The notes below the pieces were generated by a model. It made no database searches and was not told the origin of the DNA. It saw nothing but the letters and a program-made list of their open reading frames with translations. From positions 1 through 64,000 of the forward strand of contig JAGXIL010000007.1 in the NCBI GenBank assembly GCA_024635655.1: DNA of 64,000 nucleotides, given 5' to 3'. Position 1 is the first letter of the stretch; every line of letters starts with the position of its first letter. Shown piece by piece: positions 27,956 through 35,336 of the stretch. Source of the DNA: Gillisia sp. (lineage in GTDB: Bacteria > Bacteroidota > Bacteroidia > Flavobacteriales > Flavobacteriaceae). The position numbers and the translations under genes were made by a program.

Positions 27956-28741
27956 CTATTCAAAATCAATTTTATTCAGGATCAAACCTGAGGCGGGAGC
28001 TATAAAATTTATAACAATTGAATTTCCCGGGGTAAGGCTGTCCCGGATATCCTGAAGAGTCAACTCCCCTTTCCCTAACTGAATCAACGCTCCCATCATT
28101 AAACGCACCTGGTAACGCAAAAAACCTGTTCCCCTTACTTTAAAGATGTAGGAATCTTCAGGAAAGAAGTTGGCAGTATAAAGATCGTTTTTCATTATTA
28201 CTGACTCCTTCACCTCTCTTAAAAATACCGTATGTTCAGAAGGGTCGGCGCAGTAATTTTTAAAATGATGCTCTCCCTGGAAAAGCTTCGCTCCTTCAAC
28301 CATAAGCGATATATCTAAATCGTCTTTAATATTGGCCATGAGTGGTGCACAAAAAGGATGATTTTTTGATCCGAAAGAAAACAGGTATAAATATTCCTTT
28401 TGTTTGGGATGCTGAATAATATTGAATCCTGAATCCACCTCTTTTATAGACAATGCCCGGATATCCGGAGGTAGGTTGTGATTGAACAGATCTAAAAAAT
28501 CCGGGTTGTTGTTTAGCGGTTCACCGTATAAGAACAATTCAAAAGCAGCTTCATTGGCAGATACCATGGCATCTGTGCGGCTGGAGCCAAGGATCTTGGT
28601 CCTGCGGCCCGGAAGCACAAACTTCATGGTTTTCTTTATTAATCCTTCCACGGTTTTAAAATTCGGCTGTCGCTGCCATCCGTGTAACCGGTAACCTAAA
28701 TACTGAACCTTTATAAGATAATAATGTCGTGTTTCCTGCAA
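27956..28741 (-). CDS. truA: tRNA pseudouridine(38-40) synthase TruA
   Basis: This 261-residue protein starts QETRHYYLIKVQYLGYRLHG, followed by WQRQ, aligning with the TruA N-terminus. The catalytic Asp is Asp57 in SSRTDAMVSANEAAF; the usual GRTDAGVHA is altered at Gly and His, as in a divergent Bacteroidota TruA-like group. RVRGTGFLRYQVRLMMGAL is the conserved C-terminal block. It isomerises U38-U40 in the tRNA anticodon arm. The only start in frame near the expected N-terminus is TTG at 28741, which coincides with a TAnnTTTG sequence, so the exact start is uncertain. It is convergent with recQ. Confidence 0.88.
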   Translation of the reverse strand: MQETRHYYLIKVQYLGYRLHGWQRQPNFKTVEGLIKKTMKFVLPGRRTKILGSSRTDAMVSANEAAFELFLYGEPLNNNPDFLDLFNHNLPPDIRALSIKEVDSGFNIIQHPKQKEYLYLFSFGSKNHPFCAPLMANIKDDLDISLMVEGAKLFQGEHHFKNYCADPSEHTVFLREVKESVIMKNDLYTANFFPEDSYIFKVRGTGFLRYQVRLMMGALIQLGKGELTLQDIRDSLTPGNSIVINFIAPASGLILNKIDFE

Positions 28742-28784
28742 ATGTATTTAGGTAGATTAGGTTAACTTCAAAAGAAATGGAATG

Positions 28785-30299
28785 CTAAAATTCTTTATTG
28801 ATCTGCATCCTCAACTTTCGGGAATAATCTTCCTCAAGCCATTCCCGGTAATTTTTGGTGCTTTTACTTATACAATAAGAGAACTGTTTAATTCGTGAAG
28901 AAATATCATCTTTTAGTTCTTTGGCAAGAATTCTGGCGTCAAAAACATCTTCACTATTTTCAACACACATAGTTACGTGCTGTTCCATAGACCAATCTAA
29001 AACAATTTTAGATTTAAGACCTTTTTTGATAACTTCATCATATCTCGCTTCCACATCAAAACTCACGTCTTTTGAATTTGCAAATTGCTTTCGCAAATCC
29101 GGAGGCATTACATATTTAAATTCCCGTTCAATTTCTTCATCGCTCAACAGGTTCTCGAAATAGAAATCTGGAGATCTAAATAATTGCTTCCAGTCTACCG
29201 GTGCATTCCAATGGCCGAAACGAGCCATATTGTTCCCCAGGTCTATCACTGTAAATTCAGATTTTCCCGGCAGGATCCGTGAACCGCGACCAATCATTTG
29301 GAAGTACAGGGTGAGAGATTTGGTCGCCCTGTTCAATATTATTGTTTCTACGGAAGGTTCATCAAAGCCTGTGGTAAGAATACTTACTGAAGTAACAATG
29401 GCATCAGGGGTATGTTTGAACCATTTAAGGATCTGTTTCCGATCTTGTTTACTTGTGGTATTATCCAAATGTCTGATAGGAATACCGGCAGTTCTAAAGG
29501 TTTCATAAACTTCTTTAGAGGTGTTGATCCCGTTATTGAATATAAGTGTCTTTTTTCCCTGCGATTTTTCCATATAAGCTCCAAGAAGCTTCTCCTGCAT
29601 AGACATATTAGAGTAAAGTTCTTCTGAAGATTTTACGGTATAATCGCCATTGATCCCTACCTTCAAAGATTGTAATCCAACATCATAGCAGTAGACATTG
29701 ACCTTAGCTAAAAAACCCTTGCCTATAAGGGAAGAGATCGAATCCCCCACGATAAGTTCCCGGTAATTATCCTTCATGGGAAGTTTTATATTGGAACTCA
29801 AAGGAGTTGCGGTTACTCCCAGTATAAAACATTTTTCAAAGAATTTAAAAAGCTTTCTGAATGAATTGTAGTGTGCTTCATCTATGATCACCAATCCAAT
29901 ATCTTCAATTTCCAGTTTCTCATCGTGAAGCCTGTTGTTAAGTGTTTCAACCATGGCAACAAAACACATATAATCTTCCTGGTCTGGTAATTCCTTAACT
30001 TTACTGTTTATGATCTTATTGATGACACCAAACTCTGAGAGCATGGTAGAAGTTTGTTTACAGAGTTCTATCCTATGGGTAAGGATAAGGACTTTTTTAT
30101 TGTACCGCTGAATATACTCTCTTACTATTTGAGAAAAGATAACGGTTTTTCCACCACCTGTTGGTAACTGGTATAATAGATTATACTTAGTGGGATGGGT
30201 ATCTATAACATTGAAAATCTTATCTATATCAACTTGCTGGTAATCATAAAGGGTTTTATCATTCTTCTTTTCTTCAAGTCCAAAGGTTTCAACTTTCAT
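28785..30299 (-). CDS. DEAD/DEAH box helicase, SSL2/COG1061 type
   Basis: This 504-residue SF2 helicase has a Q-like start (LYDYQQVDIDKIFNVIDTHP), Walker A PTGGGKT (46-52), DEAH box VIIDEAHYNSF, motif III VTATP, and motif VI QMIGRGSRILPGK. The C-terminal 120 residues beyond the helicase core are charged and unassigned. It is likely a DNA-dependent ATPase; the specific substrate is unknown. Helicases of this type occur in DNA repair and in defence loci, but no restriction, nuclease or CRISPR partner is adjacent, so a defence role is not supported. It lies 43 bp upstream of truA and has its own -7 element. Confidence 0.87.
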   Translation of the reverse strand: MKVETFGLEEKKNDKTLYDYQQVDIDKIFNVIDTHPTKYNLLYQLPTGGGKTVIFSQIVREYIQRYNKKVLILTHRIELCKQTSTMLSEFGVINKIINSKVKELPDQEDYMCFVAMVETLNNRLHDEKLEIEDIGLVIIDEAHYNSFRKLFKFFEKCFILGVTATPLSSNIKLPMKDNYRELIVGDSISSLIGKGFLAKVNVYCYDVGLQSLKVGINGDYTVKSSEELYSNMSMQEKLLGAYMEKSQGKKTLIFNNGINTSKEVYETFRTAGIPIRHLDNTTSKQDRKQILKWFKHTPDAIVTSVSILTTGFDEPSVETIILNRATKSLTLYFQMIGRGSRILPGKSEFTVIDLGNNMARFGHWNAPVDWKQLFRSPDFYFENLLSDEEIEREFKYVMPPDLRKQFANSKDVSFDVEARYDEVIKKGLKSKIVLDWSMEQHVTMCVENSEDVFDARILAKELKDDISSRIKQFSYCISKSTKNYREWLEEDYSRKLRMQINKEF

Positions 30300-30323
30300 A
30301 TCTTATTTTAAATAGCAATTTTG

Positions 30324-30331
30324 CAAAAATA
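30324..30331 (-). promoter_or_regulatory. -7 promoter element (TATTTTTG) of the SSL2-type helicase
   Basis: On the minus strand TATTTTTG matches TAnnTTTG and lies 24 bp before the ATG, leaving a normal short leader. Confidence 0.5.
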
Positions 30332-30835
30332 GCAGATTTTTGGGTTTAAATAAAATCTTTGACCATATTTAAAAAGAACGTTGAAGGAAGATGGCTTCCT
30401 GAAGATCAAATTTCACATTACAAGCTCCCTTTAAAAATGATGTATTTGATTTTAATATATTTTTTTTAAGTGTGTTGGTTGACCTAAACAGTTTATCCAG
30501 AAATTTTTATTACATGTCAAAATGCACTGTCACTTCAGTAGGTCAAACGTTGATTTTAAACTATCAGCCGAAATAAGTATTGTTTATATTGTAGTTAAGG
30601 AATGAAAGGATCAGCTATTATTTACTTAAATATTTTCCATATAATTCTGATTTTAAGATTCTTAAATTTCTCCTGAAGGATTTAAGTCTTGAGATATTTT
30701 TGTATATTTAGGTTCTATTTTAATTGACGAGTAAGTCTAAGAAAAAATTGACCCTACTGCAAATTTTTAGTATAGGCTCCTTATTTACTACTTCTGTAAA
30801 CCTCACATTTTCCTCCCAATTGAAAGTTGGAAATT
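30332..30835. other. Intergenic region upstream of the Crp/Fnr gene, with a spaced inverted repeat
   Basis: No gene is visible in this AT-rich region between divergent genes. TTGACCTA at 30479-30486 is mirrored by TAGGTCAA at 30539-30546 (8 of 8 bases, 52-bp spacer). The two half sites could bind one regulator in a loop, or be chance. I see no clear TAnnTTTG element for the Crp/Fnr gene. Confidence 0.3.
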
Positions 30836-31549
30836 ATGCATCGAGCAACTACTTTAATCACTAAACATCAAGCTGTTTTAAAAGATTGTATTCTTTTTAA
30901 AAACCTGGAAGATCCTGCACGGGATAGGCTCCTGTTGCTTTTTCATGAAGAAGAATGGCCTAAAAAATCTTGTTTGCTCCACAACGAGAGTTTCTTTTTT
31001 CACTTATACATAATTGTTTCCGGAAGAATAAAGATGTACCAGGTGGATAATTACGGAGAAAAAGAGATTACCTTATTTATACTTTCCAAACATGATGTTT
31101 TTGATATTTATTGTCTTTTAGACGGGTGTAAACATGATGTATTCTATGAGTGCCTCGATAATGTCAAAGTGCTCGCAGCCCCTATGGATGAAATAAGGAA
31201 ATGGTATAGTCAATATCCTTCAGCAATGACCAATGTTTTGCTTTATTCAGGAAGACAAATGCGTTTACTTGAAAATTTTGTTACAGATATAACTTTCAGC
31301 AGTATTTCTACACGTATATTAAAGCTTCTAATTAAAAACGCCAATAGAAAATCCCAAAATCTCGAAAAAATCAACGGCCTTTCAAATAAGGAAATTGCTT
31401 ATATGGTAGGTTCTACCCGTACTGTGGTAAACCGTCATTTGCAAAAACTAAAACGCAATGGCTCCATTAAGGTTACAAGAAACCATCTTGAAATTACAGA
31501 TCTATCTAAATTAATCCACTTACTCGAACTACAACAGCAAAAAATTTGA
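30836..31549 (+). CDS. Crp/Fnr family transcriptional regulator
   Basis: The ATG (MHRATTLITKHQ) was preferred over a TTG three codons earlier, giving 237 residues. The N-terminal cyclic-nucleotide-binding fold shows FFHLYIIVSGRIKMYQVDN and EKEITLFILSKHDVFDIYC. The C-terminal winged helix is GLSNKEIAYMVGSTRTVVNR with recognition-helix end HLQKLKRNG. The FNR iron-sulfur Cys cluster is absent, although Cys residues occur at NESFFFHL-proximal positions. It is likely a dimeric activator or repressor with unknown ligand. The two secreted paralogs directly downstream are plausible targets. Confidence 0.88.
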   Translation: MHRATTLITKHQAVLKDCILFKNLEDPARDRLLLLFHEEEWPKKSCLLHNESFFFHLYIIVSGRIKMYQVDNYGEKEITLFILSKHDVFDIYCLLDGCKHDVFYECLDNVKVLAAPMDEIRKWYSQYPSAMTNVLLYSGRQMRLLENFVTDITFSSISTRILKLLIKNANRKSQNLEKINGLSNKEIAYMVGSTRTVVNRHLQKLKRNGSIKVTRNHLEITDLSKLIHLLELQQQKI

Positions 31550-31658
31550 ATAATAGGGATTTTTCCCCCTGTTAAATAATTTGCTATGCTACCTAAGTAT
31601 CCTTATAACTTTTTGTCCGGTCTTAACTTTACATAATTATTAATTTAAAACTTTAATT

Positions 31659-32225
31659 ATGAAAAATGTTATGATTTTGTTCTTGCTGTTTTTTATAGCG
31701 ACAGGACAAGCACAGGTAATTGAACTCGAGGAAGCTAAGGTAACTTATGATTCACCGACTATGACGGAAATTAATAGTCCTAAAGCATATACCATGATGA
31801 TAAAGGAAAATTTTAGTGGACAGTTTATAAATAACCCTATTAAATTTATGAAAGAGCATTTTGATGTTAATCATTTGTTGGCACAGGGAAAAAAGGACAG
31901 GATAAACTCCTATGATGTAGATTTTAAATCCAAAAAGGGTATTTTAAGAGCTCGTTTTAATGAAAGTGGCAAATTAATTAGTACGTTTCAAAAATTCAAG
32001 AATATTCCTTTACCACATTCCTTAGCCCAGGATCTTTACAGAGATTACAAAGGATGGGCGGTTACTGAATTCAAATATGTAGCCAGCGGAAAAGCAGATC
32101 AAATTGACAAGGAGGTCTATAAGCTGAAACTAATGAATGGCAACAAAACCCAAAGGATCAAAATTAAACCAGATCCTAATGTAACAGTACAAATTGCCGG
32201 TAAGTTGAAATATAAAGACAATTAA
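31659..32225 (+). CDS. Secreted BLIP/PepSY-like protein, copy 1
   Basis: This 188-residue protein has a clear Sec signal (MKNVMILFLLFFIATGQAQ, cleavage after AQA). The mature part has two similar beta-rich halves, YDVDFKSKKGILRARFNESG and then FKNIPLPHSLAQDLYRDYKG, followed by WAVTEFKYVASGKADQIDKE and VYKLKLMNG. This pattern (gene product strand, residue-rich helix, strand) is that of putative beta-lactamase-inhibitor-like PepSY_like periplasmic proteins of Bacteroidota. Function is unknown. It is paralogous to the next gene, 110 bp after the Crp/Fnr gene, and is probably periplasmic. Confidence 0.8.
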   Translation: MKNVMILFLLFFIATGQAQVIELEEAKVTYDSPTMTEINSPKAYTMMIKENFSGQFINNPIKFMKEHFDVNHLLAQGKKDRINSYDVDFKSKKGILRARFNESGKLISTFQKFKNIPLPHSLAQDLYRDYKGWAVTEFKYVASGKADQIDKEVYKLKLMNGNKTQRIKIKPDPNVTVQIAGKLKYKDN

Positions 32226-32234
32226 ACCATACCA

Positions 32235-32274
32235 TTGATAGCAGACGGAGAGCTGTATTCTTCTCTGCTATCAA
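32235..32274 (+). terminator. Stem-loop between the two secreted paralogs
   Basis: TTGATAGCAGA at 32235-32245 pairs perfectly with TCTGCTATCAA at 32264-32274 (11 bp, 18-nt loop), beginning 10 bp after the stop codon. No long T-run follows. It may terminate, or protect the 3' end of the first message. Confidence 0.5.
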
Positions 32275-32445
32275 TCATATTCCAAACACTAATTTGTACG
32301 AGTATTTCATCCTAAACTGGTATTTGCCTTTTGAGCCCTGTGAATAGAAATCCATCTTTTATAACAGTTCGTTTCCAGGCAGCTATAGCTATGGATGTAC
32401 TCTTAGAATAGTTACCCCCCCACTACATATCAAAATCTTTTAATT

Positions 32446-32997
32446 ATGAGATCTCAGGTAATTTTACTTGCACTATTTGTCTTGTGTTGTGGATCGCCCG
32501 CACAAAATACTTCAATGACTGAAGACACCGGCATTTTTTATTCGGAAAAATTAATTCAAATAAATTCTGATGTTGCAATAAAGTTTATTGTGAAAGAGGT
32601 TTATGCACCCGAATTTCAAAAGGATCCCGTGGGTTTTTCGAAGTTAAACTTCAACATAAAAGCCTATATTAAAAGCTTAAAAGAGATAGAATATCATGGG
32701 TACAAAGTGAACTTTAAAAGTAATAATGGATACCTTCTAGAAGAGTACGACAGTAATGGTAACCTTCTCTATAATTTTAGGCAATTTAAAAACAAAAGCT
32801 TACCGTATGCTGTGCAACAAGAAGTATCTGAAAATTTTAAAAATTGGAGAATTTTAAATAAGGAATACATAGCCAGCGGGCAACAGGATAGAATTGATGA
32901 GGAGGTGTATAACATCAAAATTAACAATGGAAAAGAATCAAAAATGCTGAGAATCATACCGGACAAAGATTCTCCCCAAGCTATAGTAAAAAATTGA
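32446..32997 (+). CDS. Secreted BLIP/PepSY-like protein, copy 2
   Basis: This 183-residue protein has a signal peptide with a lipobox-like end (LFVLCCGSPAQ), so a lipoprotein form is possible. Its second half matches copy 1 closely in order: YKVNFKSNNGYLLEEYDSNG, FKNKSLPYAVQQEVSENFKN, WRILNKEYIASGQQDRIDEE and VYNIKINNG. The two are tandem duplicates that have diverged, with matched leader ends (TTTAATTATG). Position behind the Crp/Fnr regulator suggests co-regulation, but the hairpin between them allows separate transcripts. Confidence 0.8.
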   Translation: MRSQVILLALFVLCCGSPAQNTSMTEDTGIFYSEKLIQINSDVAIKFIVKEVYAPEFQKDPVGFSKLNFNIKAYIKSLKEIEYHGYKVNFKSNNGYLLEEYDSNGNLLYNFRQFKNKSLPYAVQQEVSENFKNWRILNKEYIASGQQDRIDEEVYNIKINNGKESKMLRIIPDKDSPQAIVKN

Positions 32998-33020
32998 ATT
33001 CCGCAGAACCTTGGGTTTCT

Positions 33021-33905
33021 TTATTCAAAGAGATCTGAGGATAAATACCGGTCTCCCCTGTCACAAATAATACTTACCACTACGCCCTCTTCCAGTTCAT
33101 TACACAACTTAACTGCTGCTGCGGTTGCTCCCCCACTGCTCATCCCGGCGAAAATACCTTCTTTTTCGGCAAGATATCGGGTCATCTTTTTTGCCTCATC
33201 TTCATTTACTTCAATAATCCGATCAACTTTTTGGCGATCAAAGATCTTAGGGAGATATGCTTCCTCCCATTTTCTAATCCCGGGGATGCGGGCATCATCT
33301 GCAGGTTGAACCCCAATGATCTGGATTTCACTATTCTTCTCCTTTAAAAAGGTAGATGTTCCCATTATGGTTCCGGTGGTACCCATTGAAGAAACAAAAT
33401 GGGTTATTTTCTGGTTTGTGTCCTGCCATACCTCCGGGCCGGTGGTTTTGTAGTGGGCTTTCCAATTATCAATATTGCTGAACTGGTTTATCATAAAGAG
33501 CTTGTGAGTTTTTACTTTCTCCTCAGCATGGTCCCTGGCACCCTCTATACCGTTATCTGCCGGGGTTAAAGTCACTTTTGCTCCAAAGGCCTTCATTGTT
33601 TGCACCCTTTCAATAGTAGAATTTTCCGGCATCACAAGTTCCAGGTCCAGTTGAAAAATACCGGCTATCATAGCAAGAGCAATTCCTGTATTTCCGCTTG
33701 TGGCTTCAATTAACTTTGTTTTTCTGGTAATATCTCCACGATCTAAAGCACTTTTGATCATATTAAAAGCGGCTCTGTCTTTAACACTTCCACCGGGATT
33801 CTGGCCTTCTAACTTTAGCAGCAGACTTACCTTTGGGTTTTTGATCAAAGTTCTGGATTTAACCAGCGGTGTATTTCCTATTAATTCAAGAATTGAGTAG
33901 CTCAT
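33021..33905 (-). CDS. cysM: Cysteine synthase (O-acetylserine sulfhydrylase, CysM/CysK family)
   Basis: This 294-residue fold-type II PLP enzyme has the cofactor Lys42 in NPGGSVKDRAAFNM, the substrate loop EATSGNTGIALAM and the phosphate-binding GTTGTIMG. The C-terminal SSGGATAAAVKL is also characteristic. It makes L-cysteine from O-acetylserine and sulfide (or thiosulfate for CysM). Its start overlaps the cysE stop by 4 bp (ATGA), so the two steps are coupled. CysM rather than CysK is suggested by length (about 290) but not proven. Confidence 0.92.
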   Translation of the reverse strand: MSYSILELIGNTPLVKSRTLIKNPKVSLLLKLEGQNPGGSVKDRAAFNMIKSALDRGDITRKTKLIEATSGNTGIALAMIAGIFQLDLELVMPENSTIERVQTMKAFGAKVTLTPADNGIEGARDHAEEKVKTHKLFMINQFSNIDNWKAHYKTTGPEVWQDTNQKITHFVSSMGTTGTIMGTSTFLKEKNSEIQIIGVQPADDARIPGIRKWEEAYLPKIFDRQKVDRIIEVNEDEAKKMTRYLAEKEGIFAGMSSGGATAAAVKLCNELEEGVVVSIICDRGDRYLSSDLFE

Positions 33906-34693
33906 TTTCTGGATGAATTTTTAATTTCTATTTGAGGAGTATGGGTAACCAGGGAATTTTCAGGGACACTTGAGGTTAACCAAACGTTTCCCCCAATTAT
34001 ACTATTTGCACCAATGACTGTATCTCCTCCTAAAATTGTAGCATTTGCATAAATAGTCACATTATCTTCAATGGTGGGATGGCGTTTTACATTTCTCAGT
34101 TTTCGGTCTACAGATAGCGCACCCAGGGTTACACCCTGATATAATTTCACATTATCCTTTATTATTGTGGTTTCACCTATAACAACTCCGGTGGCGTGAT
34201 CAATAAAAAAAGGAACTCCAATGACCGCCCCGGGGTTAATATCTACTCCTGTAAGTCTATGGGCACACTCTGCCATTAACCGGGGAACGAGGGGAATGCC
34301 CATTTTATTTAATTCGTGGCTAAGGCGATAAATGGCTATGGCGTAAAAACCCGGATATGCCAGGTACACCTCTTCCAGGGAATTTGCTGCAGGATCATTT
34401 TCATTTATGGAACGGGCATCGAGATCAAGTTTTTTAAGAATTTCAGGTAATCGCTCACAATATGAACTCCATAGTTCATTGCAGGGTAAGAGGGATTCCC
34501 AGGATAGCATTTCAAGTAAACTTTTAAAATCCTTTTCCAACCCAACCAAATTTTCCTCTACAGATGTAGTACTATCAAAAAGAGTGTAAAAAAGCCGATT
34601 TGTAAAAGCCGTAGTTTCTTCTCTGATCTGGTATTTTAAATGGGGCAAACGCTTTTGCTCTTTTATCTTTTCAATAATTTTTTTATCTGGCAT
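33902..34693 (-). CDS. cysE: Serine O-acetyltransferase
   Basis: The ATG giving MPDKKIIEKIKEQK (263 residues) was chosen; the longer frame starts with TTG in a predicted -7 element. The N-terminal helical domain is followed by the left-handed hexapeptide helix: GVDINPGAVIGVPFFIDHAT, GVVIGETTIIKDNVKLYQGV and GGDTVIGANSIIGGNVWL. His and Asp of IDHATG are catalytic. It acetylates serine for the cysteine synthase encoded 4 bp overlapping downstream. No C-terminal SRQ-type interaction tail ending in Ile is seen; it ends in IEIKNSSRK. Confidence 0.92.
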   Translation of the reverse strand: MPDKKIIEKIKEQKRLPHLKYQIREETTAFTNRLFYTLFDSTTSVEENLVGLEKDFKSLLEMLSWESLLPCNELWSSYCERLPEILKKLDLDARSINENDPAANSLEEVYLAYPGFYAIAIYRLSHELNKMGIPLVPRLMAECAHRLTGVDINPGAVIGVPFFIDHATGVVIGETTIIKDNVKLYQGVTLGALSVDRKLRNVKRHPTIEDNVTIYANATILGGDTVIGANSIIGGNVWLTSSVPENSLVTHTPQIEIKNSSRK

Positions 34694-35073
34694 AATTACC
34701 CTTTTTGGAAACAATTTTAATGTATTCACCCCCCTTTTATAATCCCTTTGGGTAATCAAATTTAAGGTTTCTAATATTACAGTTGCAGGCTTACCCCAAA
34801 GAATCTTCTTTCAATTTATAATTTCTTTCAGGAAGAAACCAGCAGGTCGGCTATTTTCCTGCAGATTGATATTTTGTGCCCATAAAATTACAGATAGGCA
34901 TCAAAGAATTTTGGACCAGGATTTAGATAAGTATATTCTACCTTATTTACACCTGTCTTTATGTTGCAGGAAATTAATTGTTAATATTAACAAGCTTAGT
35001 TAATTGTTTACTAATGTGAACATTAAGGATTGGATTAAGAAGTAAATTTATTCGTATTAATCATTTTAAAATT
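34694..35073. other. Intergenic region between cysE and the Gln/Lys-rich peptide gene
   Basis: Apart from the probable cysE promoter at 34757-34764, I see no gene, repeat or strong hairpin in this AT-rich divergent region. The plus-strand side from 34980 is low in G+C and presumably carries the promoter of the small gene at 35074. Confidence 0.5.
34757..34764 (-). promoter_or_regulatory. -7 promoter element (TAAATTTG) of cysE-cysM
   Basis: On the minus strand TAAATTTG fits TAnnTTTG and lies 63 bp before the cysE ATG. It overlaps the TTG that would otherwise be an upstream start, which supports the downstream ATG. Confidence 0.45.
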
Positions 35074-35217
35074 ATGATCATGGCACAGAATCAAAATCAA
35101 AAATCAGACAAAAAGCAGGACCAGAAGCAGGATCCAAAAAAACAAACTGCGGGAAAAACCGGTTCTCAAAAAGATCAAAAAGATCAAAAGCAGGATCAAA
35201 AGAAAACTCAGCGATAA
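35074..35217 (+). CDS. 47-residue Gln/Lys/Asp-rich disordered peptide
   Basis: The ATG at 35074 opens 47 codons: MIMAQNQNQKSDKKQDQKQD, then a PKKQTAGKTG spacer, then QKDQKDQKQDQKKTQR. Almost every residue is Q, K, D or N, and the C-terminal part repeats K/D-Q pairs, so it should be unstructured and highly soluble. A terminator follows 24 bp after the stop, making a complete single-gene unit. This supports expression. Function is unknown; charged disordered peptides of this kind are often stress or desiccation related, which is only inference here. Confidence 0.6.
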   Translation: MIMAQNQNQKSDKKQDQKQDPKKQTAGKTGSQKDQKDQKQDQKKTQR

Positions 35218-35240
35218 AAGCTTTTTTCTTTTTAATTTAA

Positions 35241-35265
35241 GCCACCCAATGGGTGGCTTTTATAT
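35241..35265 (+). terminator. Intrinsic terminator of the Gln/Lys-rich peptide gene
   Basis: GCCACCC-AAT-GGGTGGC is a perfect 7-bp stem with a three-base loop, followed by TTTTATATTTATTTTA. It is strong and correctly placed. Confidence 0.85.
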
Positions 35266-35306
35266 TTATTTTATTTAAATAGGTTCTCCGACCCGATCAC
35301 AAGCCT

Positions 35307-35314
35307 TATCTTTG
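35307..35314 (+). promoter_or_regulatory. -7 promoter element (TATCTTTG) of the MFS gene
   Basis: TATCTTTG is the preferred form of TAnnTTTG and lies 22 bp before the TTG start, leaving a short leader. Confidence 0.6.
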
Positions 35315-35336
35315 CCGCTTAATTTTTATAACGGGT

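Noticed and set aside
28785-30299. SSL2-type helicase as part of a defence system
   Set aside because: No nuclease, methylase, toxin or CRISPR gene is next to it; neighbours are truA, recQ and a regulator.
30836-31549. FNR-type oxygen sensor
   Set aside because: The N-terminal cysteine cluster needed for the iron-sulfur centre is missing.
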